NCBI GenBank assembly: GCA_902769535.1
Contig: CACXPH010000001.1
Coordinates: 62,001 to 126,000, forward strand
Direction: 5' to 3'
Length of the DNA: 64,000 nt
Source of the DNA: an uncultured Bacteroidales bacterium
Lineage (GTDB): Bacteria > Bacteroidota > Bacteroidia > Bacteroidales > Paludibacteraceae
Shown: positions 44,823 to 52,541 of the stretch, in pieces
How the letters are laid out: every line of letters starts with the position of its first letter
Position numbering within the stretch: the stretch's first letter is position 1
Notes under the pieces: generated by a model
What the model was told of the DNA's origin: nothing
The model's input: the letters and a program-made list of their open reading frames with translations, nothing else
Database searches by the model: none
Position numbers and translations under genes: made by a program

Positions 44823-44854
44823 TTTGCACAATTCAAAAAAAAGCAGTACTTTTG
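44823..44854 (+). promoter_or_regulatory. mfd promoter
   Basis: TTTG (44823-44826), 20-nt spacer, TACTTTTG (44847-44854), with AAAAAAAAGCAG before the box. A TTG inside the -7 box opens a longer mfd frame but cannot be the start. Confidence 0.85.
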
Positions 44855-44884
44855 CAGACGATTTTAGTTTGCGGTAGTGTGCGC

Positions 44885-47800
44885 GTGGGCATAGAGGAGT
44901 TGGAGATACTGTTTGCACAACATCCTGAAATAGGTTTGCTTAATAAGGAGTTGCGAAAAGGAAAGGGCACGCATGTGCTCTTGAGTTGTTTGCACGCGAG
45001 CGCGAGAGCGCTGACGCTTGCGCAAGTAAAGCGGCCACAGTTTGTGATCTTTGACAATGAAGAGTCAGCGCGGTATATGTATAGCGACCTCAAGTCGCTA
45101 ATGAGCGCGGCAAAGCCGCTCAATGATGAGCCAACAGCTCCGAATGAGCGCAACAAGTTGCTCAATGATGTATTGTTCTTTCCGCACAGCCAGAAACGGC
45201 GTGCAGTGGACGAGGCAGCGCAGATACAACGGACGGAGTGCTTAACAGCACTGAGTAATCAGCAGTCAGTTGTCAGCAGTCAGATCATCGTGACGTATCC
45301 GGAGGCGGTAGCTGAACCGGTACCGGCGAAGGAGGATCTGGAGAGGCGGAGCTTGAAGCTGCGGGTGAATGATAGCGTTCAGTTGTCAGTTATCAGTGGT
45401 CAGTTGGCGGATTTAGGTTTCGAGCGCGTGGATTTTGTGTTCCAGCCAGGCCAGTACGCCATCCGCGGAGGTATCTTGGATATCTACAGCTACAGCCACG
45501 ATAATCCGTATCGTCTGGATTTCTTCGGCGACGAGATTGACTCCATTCGCGAGTTCGACATCGAAGATCAGCTATCCAAATCTCGCGTTGAGAACGCCGA
45601 GATTGTGGGGAAGCCTAACCCCGACAATGTTCTATGGACGGCCACCGGCAGTCCAATCGGGCAGAGCCCTTCACCCATAAAAGGAAGGGAGAATGTCTCC
45701 ACTATTGTGGAATATCTGTCGGATGAGACGGTGTGGGTGTCGAACGATTGGCAAATTGTGCGGTTTAAACTAGACGGTCTGGGAGTCCTAGGAAACCTAG
45801 GTAGCATAGAGGAGCGCACGACGATAGAGATTAACGAGAAGAGTTCGTTCGCAACGCATAGTAAGATTACTTTCGAGACGCAGCCTCAGCCGGTATTCCA
45901 TAAGCAGTTTGACATCTTGACGGATGATTTGAAGCGGCACGTAGAAGAGGGGTACAAGGTTTATATTCTTGCAGAGCAGCAAAAGCAGCTTGATCGCCTC
46001 GCGGCGATAATGAGCGCTACGCTCAATGATGAAATGAGCGAGCCTACGGCTCTCAATGATGGAATGTTTATCGGCATCAACGCGACACTGCATGAGGGGT
46101 TTGTGGATAAGGGTCTGAAGATCTGCTGCTACACGGACCACCAGATCTTCGAGCGGTACCACCGTGTGACGATGGCGAGCGAGAATGCGCGGCGCGGCAA
46201 GGCGATCATCACACTGCGCGAGATCAACCAGTTGCAGATAGGCGATTACGTCGTACACAGCGATCACGGTATAGCTAAGTTCGGTGGGTTGGTGACCACG
46301 CCGGTGAACGGCAAGCCGCAGGAGATGATCAAGCTCAACTACCGCGACGGCGCGAATGTGTTTGTGAGCATTCACAACCTGCATAGGATCAGTAAGTATA
46401 AGGGTCGTGAGGGCTCCGAGCCGACCATCGCACGGCTTGGCAGCGGACAGTGGGAACGACTCAAGGAGCGAACGAAGGACAAGGTGAAGGATATCGCACG
46501 CGATCTGATTCGATTGTATGCGACGCGCAAGCAGCAGAAAGGTTTTGCCTACTCTCCGGACGGATACATGCAGCACGAGTTGGAAGCGTCGTTCTTGTAC
46601 GAAGACACACCCGACCAAGCCAAGGCAACGGCGGACGTGAAGCGTGACCTGGAGAGTCCGATGCCGATGGATCGACTGGTGTGCGGTGATGTAGGTTTCG
46701 GTAAGACGGAAGTGGCAATGCGTGCGGCGTTCAAGGTGGCCACCGATGGCAAGCAGGTAGCGGTGTTAGTTCCGACAACCGTACTGGCGCTGCAACACTA
46801 CAACACCTTCCGCGAGCGAATGGCAAATATGCCGGTTCGGATTGAGTACTTGAGTCGTTTGAAGAGCGCCAAAGAGACGAAGGAGATATTGGAGGATCTG
46901 GCAGCAGGCAAGATAGATATCTTGATCGGCACGCATAAGTTAGTCGGCAAGAGTGTCAAATGGCACGACTTGGGACTGCTGATCATCGACGAGGAACAGA
47001 AATTCGGTGTGGCGGTGAAGGAAAAGTTGAAGAGTCTTCGCGCGAACGTGGATGTACTGACGCTGACGGCAACACCGATACCAAGAACGTTACAGTTCAG
47101 CCTGTTAGGTGCACGAGACTTGAGCATCATGACCACTCCGCCGCCGAATAGGTATCCGGTACAGACGGAATTGATCACGTCGGACGACGAGGACATCATC
47201 AAAGAGGCGATTGAACTGGAGATGGGTCGAAACGGCCAGGTGTTCATCGTCAATAACCGCATCGAGATGCTGCCGCGTATCGAGCATAAGATCCATAAGT
47301 TGGTTCCGGAGGCACGAATCATCATCGCGCACGGACAACTGCCGGCAGGCGAGATGGAAGAGCGACTGGAGGCGTTTATCAATTACGATTACGACATCCT
47401 GCTGTCAACGACGATCATTGAAAGCGGTGTAGATATACCGAACGTGAACACGATACTCATCTTCGGCGCGAACCACTACGGCCTGGCAGACTTGCATCAA
47501 TTACGCGGACGCGTGGGACGGTCGAATCGGAAAGCGTACTGCTACCTGATTGCGCCGGAGAAGGAGTTATTGACAGACGATGCGAGAAGACGATTAGAGG
47601 CTTTGAGTACGTTTGCTGAGTTAGGTGCAGGATTTAATCTTGCGATGCAAGATCTGGATATCCGCGGCGCCGGCAACCTGTTAGGTAGCGAACAGAGCGG
47701 TTTTATTGCCGACTTGGGTTACGAGACGTATCAGCGGATACTGAACGAGGCAGTGGAGGAGTTACGCGAGGAAATGGGAGCCTACCCCAACCCCTCCCTG

Positions 47801-48349
47801 GAAGGAGGGGCTCAAGACACATCCTTCCCTTTAGGGGAGGAACGAGGAGAGGCTCACCTCTGGTGCCAGGACGCACAGTTAGAGACGGATATCGCGGTGT
47901 GCTTCCCGACGGATTATATCGAGAATATATCCGAGCGGATCACGCTGTACCGGGAACTGGACACGCTGCGCAGCGAAGAGCAGTTGCTGGACTTCCGCAA
48001 GAAACTCATCGACCGTTTCGGTGTGTTGCCGGAACCGGCAGAGGAGTTGTTAGACGTTGTACGGTTGCGGTGGATCTGCTGCCGTTTGGGTGTGGAGAAG
48101 ATACTGCTCAAAGGCGAGCGAATGACGATGTATTTCGTGCAACACAAAGATGCGTACTGGCAATCGGAGATGTTCGGAAACTTGGTTCAATACGCCGTGA
48201 CACGACCCGAGCGTTGCTCGTTGCACGAAGAGCGAGACAAGAAAGGCATACCGACCGGAAGGCGGTATATCACGATAACGAATGTGCGTTCGATAGGAGG
48301 AGCTATCACACTCCTGTCGAAAGTTGAGAGTGGAAAGTTTATAGTTTAG
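44885..48349 (+). CDS. mfd: Transcription-repair coupling factor Mfd
   Basis: A 1154-residue ATP-dependent translocase that removes stalled RNA polymerase and recruits UvrA. Order: UvrB-like module (about 1-330), RNA-polymerase-interacting domain (about 430-500, INQLQIGDYVVHSDHGIAKF), helicase with GDVGFGKTE (about 600) and DEEQ (about 702), ADLHQLRGRVGRS, and the TRCF C-terminal domain. I choose GTG 44885: MGIEELEILFAQHP aligns with the Bacteroides start MNIQELQNLYALHP, and earlier codons fall within or before the transcription start. Eight repeat or hairpin elements are in frame; all avoid helicase motifs. KdsB follows 5 nt after the stop. Confidence 0.95.
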   Translation: MGIEELEILFAQHPEIGLLNKELRKGKGTHVLLSCLHASARALTLAQVKRPQFVIFDNEESARYMYSDLKSLMSAAKPLNDEPTAPNERNKLLNDVLFFPHSQKRRAVDEAAQIQRTECLTALSNQQSVVSSQIIVTYPEAVAEPVPAKEDLERRSLKLRVNDSVQLSVISGQLADLGFERVDFVFQPGQYAIRGGILDIYSYSHDNPYRLDFFGDEIDSIREFDIEDQLSKSRVENAEIVGKPNPDNVLWTATGSPIGQSPSPIKGRENVSTIVEYLSDETVWVSNDWQIVRFKLDGLGVLGNLGSIEERTTIEINEKSSFATHSKITFETQPQPVFHKQFDILTDDLKRHVEEGYKVYILAEQQKQLDRLAAIMSATLNDEMSEPTALNDGMFIGINATLHEGFVDKGLKICCYTDHQIFERYHRVTMASENARRGKAIITLREINQLQIGDYVVHSDHGIAKFGGLVTTPVNGKPQEMIKLNYRDGANVFVSIHNLHRISKYKGREGSEPTIARLGSGQWERLKERTKDKVKDIARDLIRLYATRKQQKGFAYSPDGYMQHELEASFLYEDTPDQAKATADVKRDLESPMPMDRLVCGDVGFGKTEVAMRAAFKVATDGKQVAVLVPTTVLALQHYNTFRERMANMPVRIEYLSRLKSAKETKEILEDLAAGKIDILIGTHKLVGKSVKWHDLGLLIIDEEQKFGVAVKEKLKSLRANVDVLTLTATPIPRTLQFSLLGARDLSIMTTPPPNRYPVQTELITSDDEDIIKEAIELEMGRNGQVFIVNNRIEMLPRIEHKIHKLVPEARIIIAHGQLPAGEMEERLEAFINYDYDILLSTTIIESGVDIPNVNTILIFGANHYGLADLHQLRGRVGRSNRKAYCYLIAPEKELLTDDARRRLEALSTFAELGAGFNLAMQDLDIRGAGNLLGSEQSGFIADLGYETYQRILNEAVEELREEMGAYPNPSLEGGAQDTSFPLGEERGEAHLWCQDAQLETDIAVCFPTDYIENISERITLYRELDTLRSEEQLLDFRKKLIDRFGVLPEPAEELLDVVRLRWICCRLGVEKILLKGERMTMYFVQHKDAYWQSEMFGNLVQYAVTRPERCSLHEERDKKGIPTGRRYITITNVRSIGGAITLLSKVESGKFIV
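45083..45170. repeat. In-frame hairpin array 1 in mfd
   Basis: Four hairpins: AGCGAC/GTCGCT, GCGGC/GCCGC, GAGC/GCTC and GCAAC/GTTGC, with AATG or AATGAT between them. It encodes the insert SLMSAAKPLNDEPTAPNERN and a few more residues, which is about 20 residues longer than the Bacteroides protein here. Confidence 0.88.
45256..45290. repeat. In-frame heptamer array 1 in mfd, NNNTCAG core
   Basis: Units TAATCAG, CAGTCAG, TTGTCAG, CAGTCAG, ATCATCG, encoding NQQSVVSSQII just before the conserved VTYPEA; preceded by a GTGCT/AGCAC hairpin at about 45238-45252. Confidence 0.85.
45376..45410. repeat. In-frame heptamer array 2 in mfd, NNNTCAG core
   Basis: Units CGTTCAG, TTGTCAG, TTATCAG, TGGTCAG, TTGGCGG, encoding VQLSVISGQLAD. 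The Bacteroides protein has the same number of residues here, so this is replacement, not insertion. Confidence 0.85.
45667..45689. repeat. In-frame hairpin in mfd
   Basis: CCCTTC and GAAGGG arms around an 11-base loop, encoding PSPIKGRE. Confidence 0.6.
45770..45805. repeat. In-frame CTAG nonamer array in mfd
   Basis: Units CTAGACGGT, CTGGGAGTC, CTAGGAAAC, CTAGGTAGC, encoding LDGLGVLGNLGS. Confidence 0.8.
46007..46062. repeat. In-frame hairpin array 2 in mfd
   Basis: GAGCG-CTA-CGCTC and GAGCC-TAC-GGCTC with AATGATG spacers, encoding SATLNDEMSEPTALND. The second hairpin and its spacers match the one at 8149-8161 in the DAHP synthase gene. Confidence 0.88.
47791..47842. repeat. In-frame G/C-rich double hairpin in mfd
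   Basis: CCCCTCC/GGAGGGG (47791-47810) and an imperfect CCTTCCC/GGGGAGG (about 47822-47840), encoding NPSLEGGAQDTSFPLGEE. REP-like sequences of this type are familiar between genes of Bacteroidota. Confidence 0.75.
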
Positions 48350-48353
48350 AGAA
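48319..48353. repeat. Heptamer array at the end of mfd
   Basis: Units GAAAGTT, GAGAGTG, GAAAGTT, TATAGTT, TAGAGAA. They encode the last eight or so residues of Mfd and its TAG stop, and run to the kdsB start. Confidence 0.88.
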
Positions 48354-48354
48354 T

Positions 48355-49092
48355 ATGAAATTTATTGGAATCATACCGGCGCGGTACGCGTCCACCCGTT
48401 TCCCGGGCAAACCGCTCGCGGAGATAGGCGGCAAGACCGTCATTCGTCGAGTGTATGAGCAGGCGAACAAAGCCTTAGACACCATTGTGGTGGCTACCGA
48501 CGACGAGCGTATCTACGATGACGTGGAGTCCTTTAGCGGTAAGGTGGTCATGACGCGTCCGGATCATAAGTGCGGTACGGACCGTTGTCTGGAGGCCTAC
48601 GAGGCCATCACCACACCGTACTGGCGCGAGCAGAACGATACCGACACGGTGATCATCAATATCCAAGGCGACGAACCGTTCATCCAGCCTGAGCAGATAG
48701 AAGCGCTCATGAAATGCTTTGACAACGAGCAGACACAGATCGCTACGCTTGTTCGGCCGTTCACCCCGGAGGAGGATATTGAGAATCCCAACAGTCCGAA
48801 AGTGAATTGGGACACCGTGACCGGAGAGGCGAAGCTCTTCTCCCGCAAGGCGATTAAGGCATCGGACGGTAAGTACTACCATCACATCGGCATCTATGCG
48901 TATCGCGCAGACGTGCTGGCACAGATCACGAAGTTACCGCAGTCGCCGCTGGAGATCAAAGAGCGGCTCGAGCAGTTGAGGTGGTTAGAGAACGGTTATC
49001 GGATCTTCGTAGGCTTGACAGATACCCAGACGATCGGTATCGACACGCCGGAGGACCTGGAGAAAGCTATTGAGTGGTACAAGCACTCGTAA
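48355..49092 (+). CDS. kdsB: CMP-KDO synthetase
   Basis: A 245-residue cytidylyltransferase activating KDO for lipopolysaccharide inner core. Signature IIPARYASTRFPGKPL (5-20), VATDDERIYD, TRPDHKCGTDR, NIQGDEPFI and HHIGIYAYR are all present. Five nt after mfd, so probably cotranscribed. The last codon and stop lie at the edge of an octamer array. Confident. Confidence 0.96.
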   Translation: MKFIGIIPARYASTRFPGKPLAEIGGKTVIRRVYEQANKALDTIVVATDDERIYDDVESFSGKVVMTRPDHKCGTDRCLEAYEAITTPYWREQNDTDTVIINIQGDEPFIQPEQIEALMKCFDNEQTQIATLVRPFTPEEDIENPNSPKVNWDTVTGEAKLFSRKAIKASDGKYYHHIGIYAYRADVLAQITKLPQSPLEIKERLEQLRWLENGYRIFVGLTDTQTIGIDTPEDLEKAIEWYKHS

Positions 49093-49111
49093 TAACGAAA
49101 TAACGAAAAAA
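49088..49111. repeat. Octamer array at the kdsB stop
   Basis: CGTAATAA, CGAAATAA, CGAAAAAA; the first unit supplies the stop codon. Confidence 0.7.
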
Positions 49112-49145
49112 AAAATAATAATAACCTTTTAAAAACACAAACATT

Positions 49146-49865
49146 ATGGCAAAAGAGAATTGTCCGACTCCGCACATTGGTGCGCAGTATGGAGAGATTG
49201 CAAAGACGATGATTATGGCAGGTGACCCGCTGCGTGCCAAACTAATGGCAGAGCGTTTCCTGGAGAACCCGAAACAGGTGAACAACGTACGCGGTATGTT
49301 GGCATTCACAGGTACCTATAAAGGCAAAGAAGTGACGGTAATGGGTCACGGTATGGGTATCCCGTCGATCGGTATCTACACCTACGAGTTGTTTAATTTC
49401 TACGATGTAGAGACAATCATTCGCGTAGGTTCGTGCGGTGCACGTCAGATGTACGTGAACCTCGGTGACCTCGTAATCGCACAGGGTAGTTGCACCGATA
49501 GCAACTGGGATGCGCAATACAACCTGCCGGGTCGTTACTGCCCGATAGCTGACTTCGATCTCTGCCGCAAGGCTGTTGAGGCTGCAGAGAAACGCGGTTA
49601 CAAGTACCACGTAGGTAATGTCTTCTCGGCGGACATCTTCTACTGCGAGGACGAGCGCAAGGCTAACTGGACGAAGATGGGTGTGCTGGCAGACGAGATG
49701 GAAGCTCCGTCGCTGTACATGAATGCCGCTCGTGCAGGAAAGAAAGCACTGGTGATCTGCACCGTTAGCGATCACATCCTGACCGGTGAGGCTACGACAG
49801 CTGAACAACGTCAGAACTCGTTCACGAACATGATGGACGTTGCTTTTGACATCATCAGCGAATGA
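49146..49865 (+). CDS. deoD: Purine-nucleoside phosphorylase DeoD
   Basis: A 239-residue hexameric-type phosphorylase for purine salvage: TPHIGAQYGEIAKTMIMAGDP start, VMGHGMGIPSIGIY phosphate/ribose site, IRVGSCGA, and DHILTGEATTAEQRQ with the catalytic Asp. The substrate-binding segment reads LADEMEAPSLY, where most DeoD proteins have VEMEA followed by small residues; the central EMEA is kept. No close functional neighbour, though nucleosides from the nuclease operon would feed this enzyme. Confidence 0.95.
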   Translation: MAKENCPTPHIGAQYGEIAKTMIMAGDPLRAKLMAERFLENPKQVNNVRGMLAFTGTYKGKEVTVMGHGMGIPSIGIYTYELFNFYDVETIIRVGSCGARQMYVNLGDLVIAQGSCTDSNWDAQYNLPGRYCPIADFDLCRKAVEAAEKRGYKYHVGNVFSADIFYCEDERKANWTKMGVLADEMEAPSLYMNAARAGKKALVICTVSDHILTGEATTAEQRQNSFTNMMDVAFDIISE

Positions 49866-49891
49866 GCATAGAAACAAATTAAAAACAATAA

Positions 49892-51751
49892 ATGGATAAA
49901 AACACTTGGATCGGCTTCATTTTGATAGCCGCAATTTTCGTTGGGTTCATGTTTATCCAGCGTCCGTCGAAAGCGGAACTGGCAGAACGCCAACGTGTAC
50001 AGGACTCGATTGCTCTCGTTCAGGCAGCACAGGCCGAGGCACAACGCGTCTCGGATTCGATTAGTGCTGCGCTGGCGACTGAAGAGGCAGAGATTGCTAC
50101 GGTTGAGGAGTCTAAACCCGAAGAGCAATGGATTACCCTGCAAAACGAGAAAGTACGTCTGACGCTCTCTACCTATGGAGGAACTATCCAGCGCGCAGAG
50201 TTGCTTGAGTACCACGCATCGGGAGACAGCGTGAATCCACTCTGCCTGTTCCGTGCCGATGAGGCATCGTTCGGTCTGACGCTCATCACGATCAACAACC
50301 GTATTCTGCAGACGTCTAACCTCATTTTCGAACCGGTAACGTGTGACGAGCCTAACAAGGCCATCCTGCGTCTGCCGTCACAGACAGAAGATGCATGGTT
50401 GGATTTCGTGTACGAGTTGTCGGACGATTACATGGTACATCTGACACTTGTGCCGCATAACCTGCAGAACGTACTGGCGCAGAATATCAACTCGCTCGAA
50501 CTCCAATGGCGTCAACTCATCCCGCAACAGGAACAGGGACGTAAGTTCGAAGAGCGCTACGCGCAGTTGCAATATATGCTCGTAGGCGGCGAGATGGAGA
50601 AGCTCAGCGAGAGCAAGGACGACAGTCAGAAAGAGAACACGCGTGTCAAATGGATCGGTTACAAAGACCAGTTCTTCTCAACCGTGCTGATCGCGGACGA
50701 TGCGTTCTCCGGTTCGCAGTTCAGTTCCACCGTACAAAGCAAACACTCGGGGTATATCAAAGAGTACAGCACCCATACATCGGTGCCGTTTGACTTGACG
50801 GGTAAGACCGAGACGGGTTTCCGTTTCTATTTCGGTCCGAACCATTACCACACGCTTAAGGCGTACGACGAGGGAGTGGACAAAGAAGACCGTCTGCATC
50901 TGAACAAACTCGTGCCGCTGGGATGGAAGATCGTGAGCTGGATCAACGTGATATTGGTTATTCCGATGTTCGACCTGTTCTCCAGTTGGGGACTGCACAT
51001 CGGTATCGTGATCTTGCTCATGACGCTGGTCATCAAACTTATCATCCTGCCGTTCGTCTTCGTATCGTATAAATCGAGCGCGAAGATGAAAGCACTCAAG
51101 CCGCAGATCGATGAGATCAATGCGAAATTCCCGGCAGAAAAGATGCAGGAACGTCAGCAGGCGACCATGCAACTGTACCAGCAGGCGGGTGTCAATCCGA
51201 TGAGCGGTTGCTTACCGATGTTGTTCCAGTTCCCGGTATTGATGGCTATGTTCTGGTTCTTGCCGACAGCTATTGAGTTACGTGGCAAATCGCTGCTTTG
51301 GGCACCGGACTTATCGACCTACGATGCGATCTTCCATTGGGGCTTTAATATTCCGCTGTTAGGCGACCACCTGTCCTTGTTCTGCTTGCTGATGACGATA
51401 GCTAACTTCGGTTACACCTACGTCACGATGCAGTCGCAAGCGACGGATCCGAACATGAAGTTCATGAAGTACATGATGTACGCGATGCCGTTGATGTTCC
51501 TCTTTATCTTCAACGACTACGCAGCCGGTCTGAGTTATTACTACCTCCTGTCACTGTTCATCACCATTCTCCAGACGATGATTTTCCGTTGGACGCTGGA
51601 TGAGAAGAAACTGCTGGCAGAGATGGAAGCCAATAAAAAGAAAAAAGCCGGCAAACCTAAGTCCGGCTTCATGCAACGCTTGGAAAATATGCAGCGTGAG
51701 CAGCAACGCTTAGCTCGCGAGCAAGCCAAAGCGGCTAACAAGCGACGCTAA
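49892..51751 (+). CDS. yidC: Membrane protein insertase YidC
   Basis: A 619-residue inner-membrane insertase. N-terminal helix (6-24), a Gln/Ala-rich coiled stretch, a periplasmic beta domain (about 75-330), then the conserved core: helix at about 355-390, LIILPFVFVSYKSSAKMKALKP in part, NPMSGCLPMLFQFPVLMAMFWF in part, the following helices, and a Lys/Arg-rich tail for ribosome binding. Typical of Bacteroidota YidC. The final 42 bp overlap a convergent hypothetical gene. Confidence 0.96.
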   Translation: MDKNTWIGFILIAAIFVGFMFIQRPSKAELAERQRVQDSIALVQAAQAEAQRVSDSISAALATEEAEIATVEESKPEEQWITLQNEKVRLTLSTYGGTIQRAELLEYHASGDSVNPLCLFRADEASFGLTLITINNRILQTSNLIFEPVTCDEPNKAILRLPSQTEDAWLDFVYELSDDYMVHLTLVPHNLQNVLAQNINSLELQWRQLIPQQEQGRKFEERYAQLQYMLVGGEMEKLSESKDDSQKENTRVKWIGYKDQFFSTVLIADDAFSGSQFSSTVQSKHSGYIKEYSTHTSVPFDLTGKTETGFRFYFGPNHYHTLKAYDEGVDKEDRLHLNKLVPLGWKIVSWINVILVIPMFDLFSSWGLHIGIVILLMTLVIKLIILPFVFVSYKSSAKMKALKPQIDEINAKFPAEKMQERQQATMQLYQQAGVNPMSGCLPMLFQFPVLMAMFWFLPTAIELRGKSLLWAPDLSTYDAIFHWGFNIPLLGDHLSLFCLLMTIANFGYTYVTMQSQATDPNMKFMKYMMYAMPLMFLFIFNDYAAGLSYYYLLSLFITILQTMIFRWTLDEKKLLAEMEANKKKKAGKPKSGFMQRLENMQREQQRLAREQAKAANKRR

Positions 51752-52207
51752 CTCGTTATCCACCAGCGCTTGTCCCTCTTCGGACAGCGTCACGCCGTTT
51801 TGCTCGAGGAGTTGCTCGAAATGAGCACACTCGAGCATCGGCGAGGTGATATCGATAATATGCACACATTGCGTGGCAGCAAGGCGGAAGAGTGCCAAGT
51901 TATACACGGCGTGCATATTACGCAGACGCGCCACATTGCCGCCTAACCAGTACAGGATGTTCTTTCGTTCCTGCATGGACATACCTCGCGTGATAAAGGC
52001 GAAATAGCGGTTTTCGTCTATGATAGGCAAGCTAACCAACACGGGTTCTTGTCCTTGCGCGCGTACCTGCGCGATCTTATTTATATATTGCGCCTTATAG
52101 GCAACTAAATCCATTTTGGGTTCGTGGTGATCAGCAGGATTAGAAGCAATCGCCTTCCAATCGAACTGTAAACCGCTCTCGGGTTGAATGATAATCGTCT
52201 TGTCCAT
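51710..52207 (-). CDS. Hypothetical protein
   Basis: A 165-residue soluble protein that I do not recognise. Residues about 80-125 (ERKNILYWLGGNVARLRNMH, then VYNLALFRLAATQCVHIIDI) look like a conserved helical core. The codon use and clean start (MDKTIIIQPESG) argue for a real gene even though its 3' end overlaps yidC. A heptamer array lies just upstream. Confidence 0.6.
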   Translation of the reverse strand: MDKTIIIQPESGLQFDWKAIASNPADHHEPKMDLVAYKAQYINKIAQVRAQGQEPVLVSLPIIDENRYFAFITRGMSMQERKNILYWLGGNVARLRNMHAVYNLALFRLAATQCVHIIDITSPMLECAHFEQLLEQNGVTLSEEGQALVDNELASLVSRFGLLAS

Positions 52208-52213
52208 AATAAG

Positions 52214-52248
52214 TAATGTTTAATGTTTAACGTTTAGTGTTTGGGATT
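52214..52248. repeat. Heptamer array, TAATGTT core
   Basis: TAATGTT, TAATGTT, TAACGTT, TAGTGTT, TGGGATT between the hypothetical gene and the 31-aa gene. Confidence 0.85.
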
Positions 52249-52342
52249 ATAGATGCATTACCATATAAGCTATAATAGCCGGTAATTGTAAGCAATACAG
52301 TGCGACCAACAGGTCAAATCCGATTCGTTTAACAGTTTTCAT
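52247..52342 (-). CDS. 31-residue predicted membrane peptide
   Basis: The frame starts MKTVKRIGFDLLVALYCLQL and ends YMVMHL before a TAA in the heptamer array. A basic start and one hydrophobic helix fit a small membrane protein. Two overlapping promoters stand about 60 nt upstream on the same strand, which supports transcription. The frame could be fortuitous, in which case the promoters serve the hypothetical gene beyond it. Confidence 0.5.
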   Translation of the reverse strand: MKTVKRIGFDLLVALYCLQLPAIIAYMVMHL

Positions 52343-52405
52343 ATGCGTTTGAATGAATAGGTTTTACAATGTTGTTTTATAATTCTTAAGAAAAATTCTT
52401 AACCA

Positions 52406-52464
52406 CAAGGGTACGACTTTTTCAAAATCGATGCAAAATTACTGCTTTTAGAGAAGGTGCGCAA
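52406..52464 (-). promoter_or_regulatory. Two overlapping promoters sharing an element
   Basis: Minus strand: TTG (52464-52462), 20 nt, TAATTTTG (52441-52434), 20 nt, TACCCTTG (52413-52406). The TTTG of the distal -7 box is also the -33 element of the proximal one. The proximal -7 box has one mismatch. Confidence 0.65.
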
Positions 52465-52479
52465 CTAATTGTGATAAGG

Positions 52480-52520
52480 GACTAAAATTATTGACTAAAT
52501 CAGTCGTTTTGACGACTAAA
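52480..52520 (+). promoter_or_regulatory. GACTAAA triple repeat before the LytTR gene
   Basis: GACTAAA at 52480, 52493 and 52514, with an AGTCGT/ACGACT hairpin between the last two. The 13-bp spacing of the first pair suits a LytTR-type regulator, so autoregulation is possible. Confidence 0.4.
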
Positions 52521-52541
52521 ATGCAAATATAGGGATAAAAT

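Noticed and set aside
44852-44884. TTG start for mfd
   Set aside because: It lies in the promoter -7 box, upstream of the transcription start.
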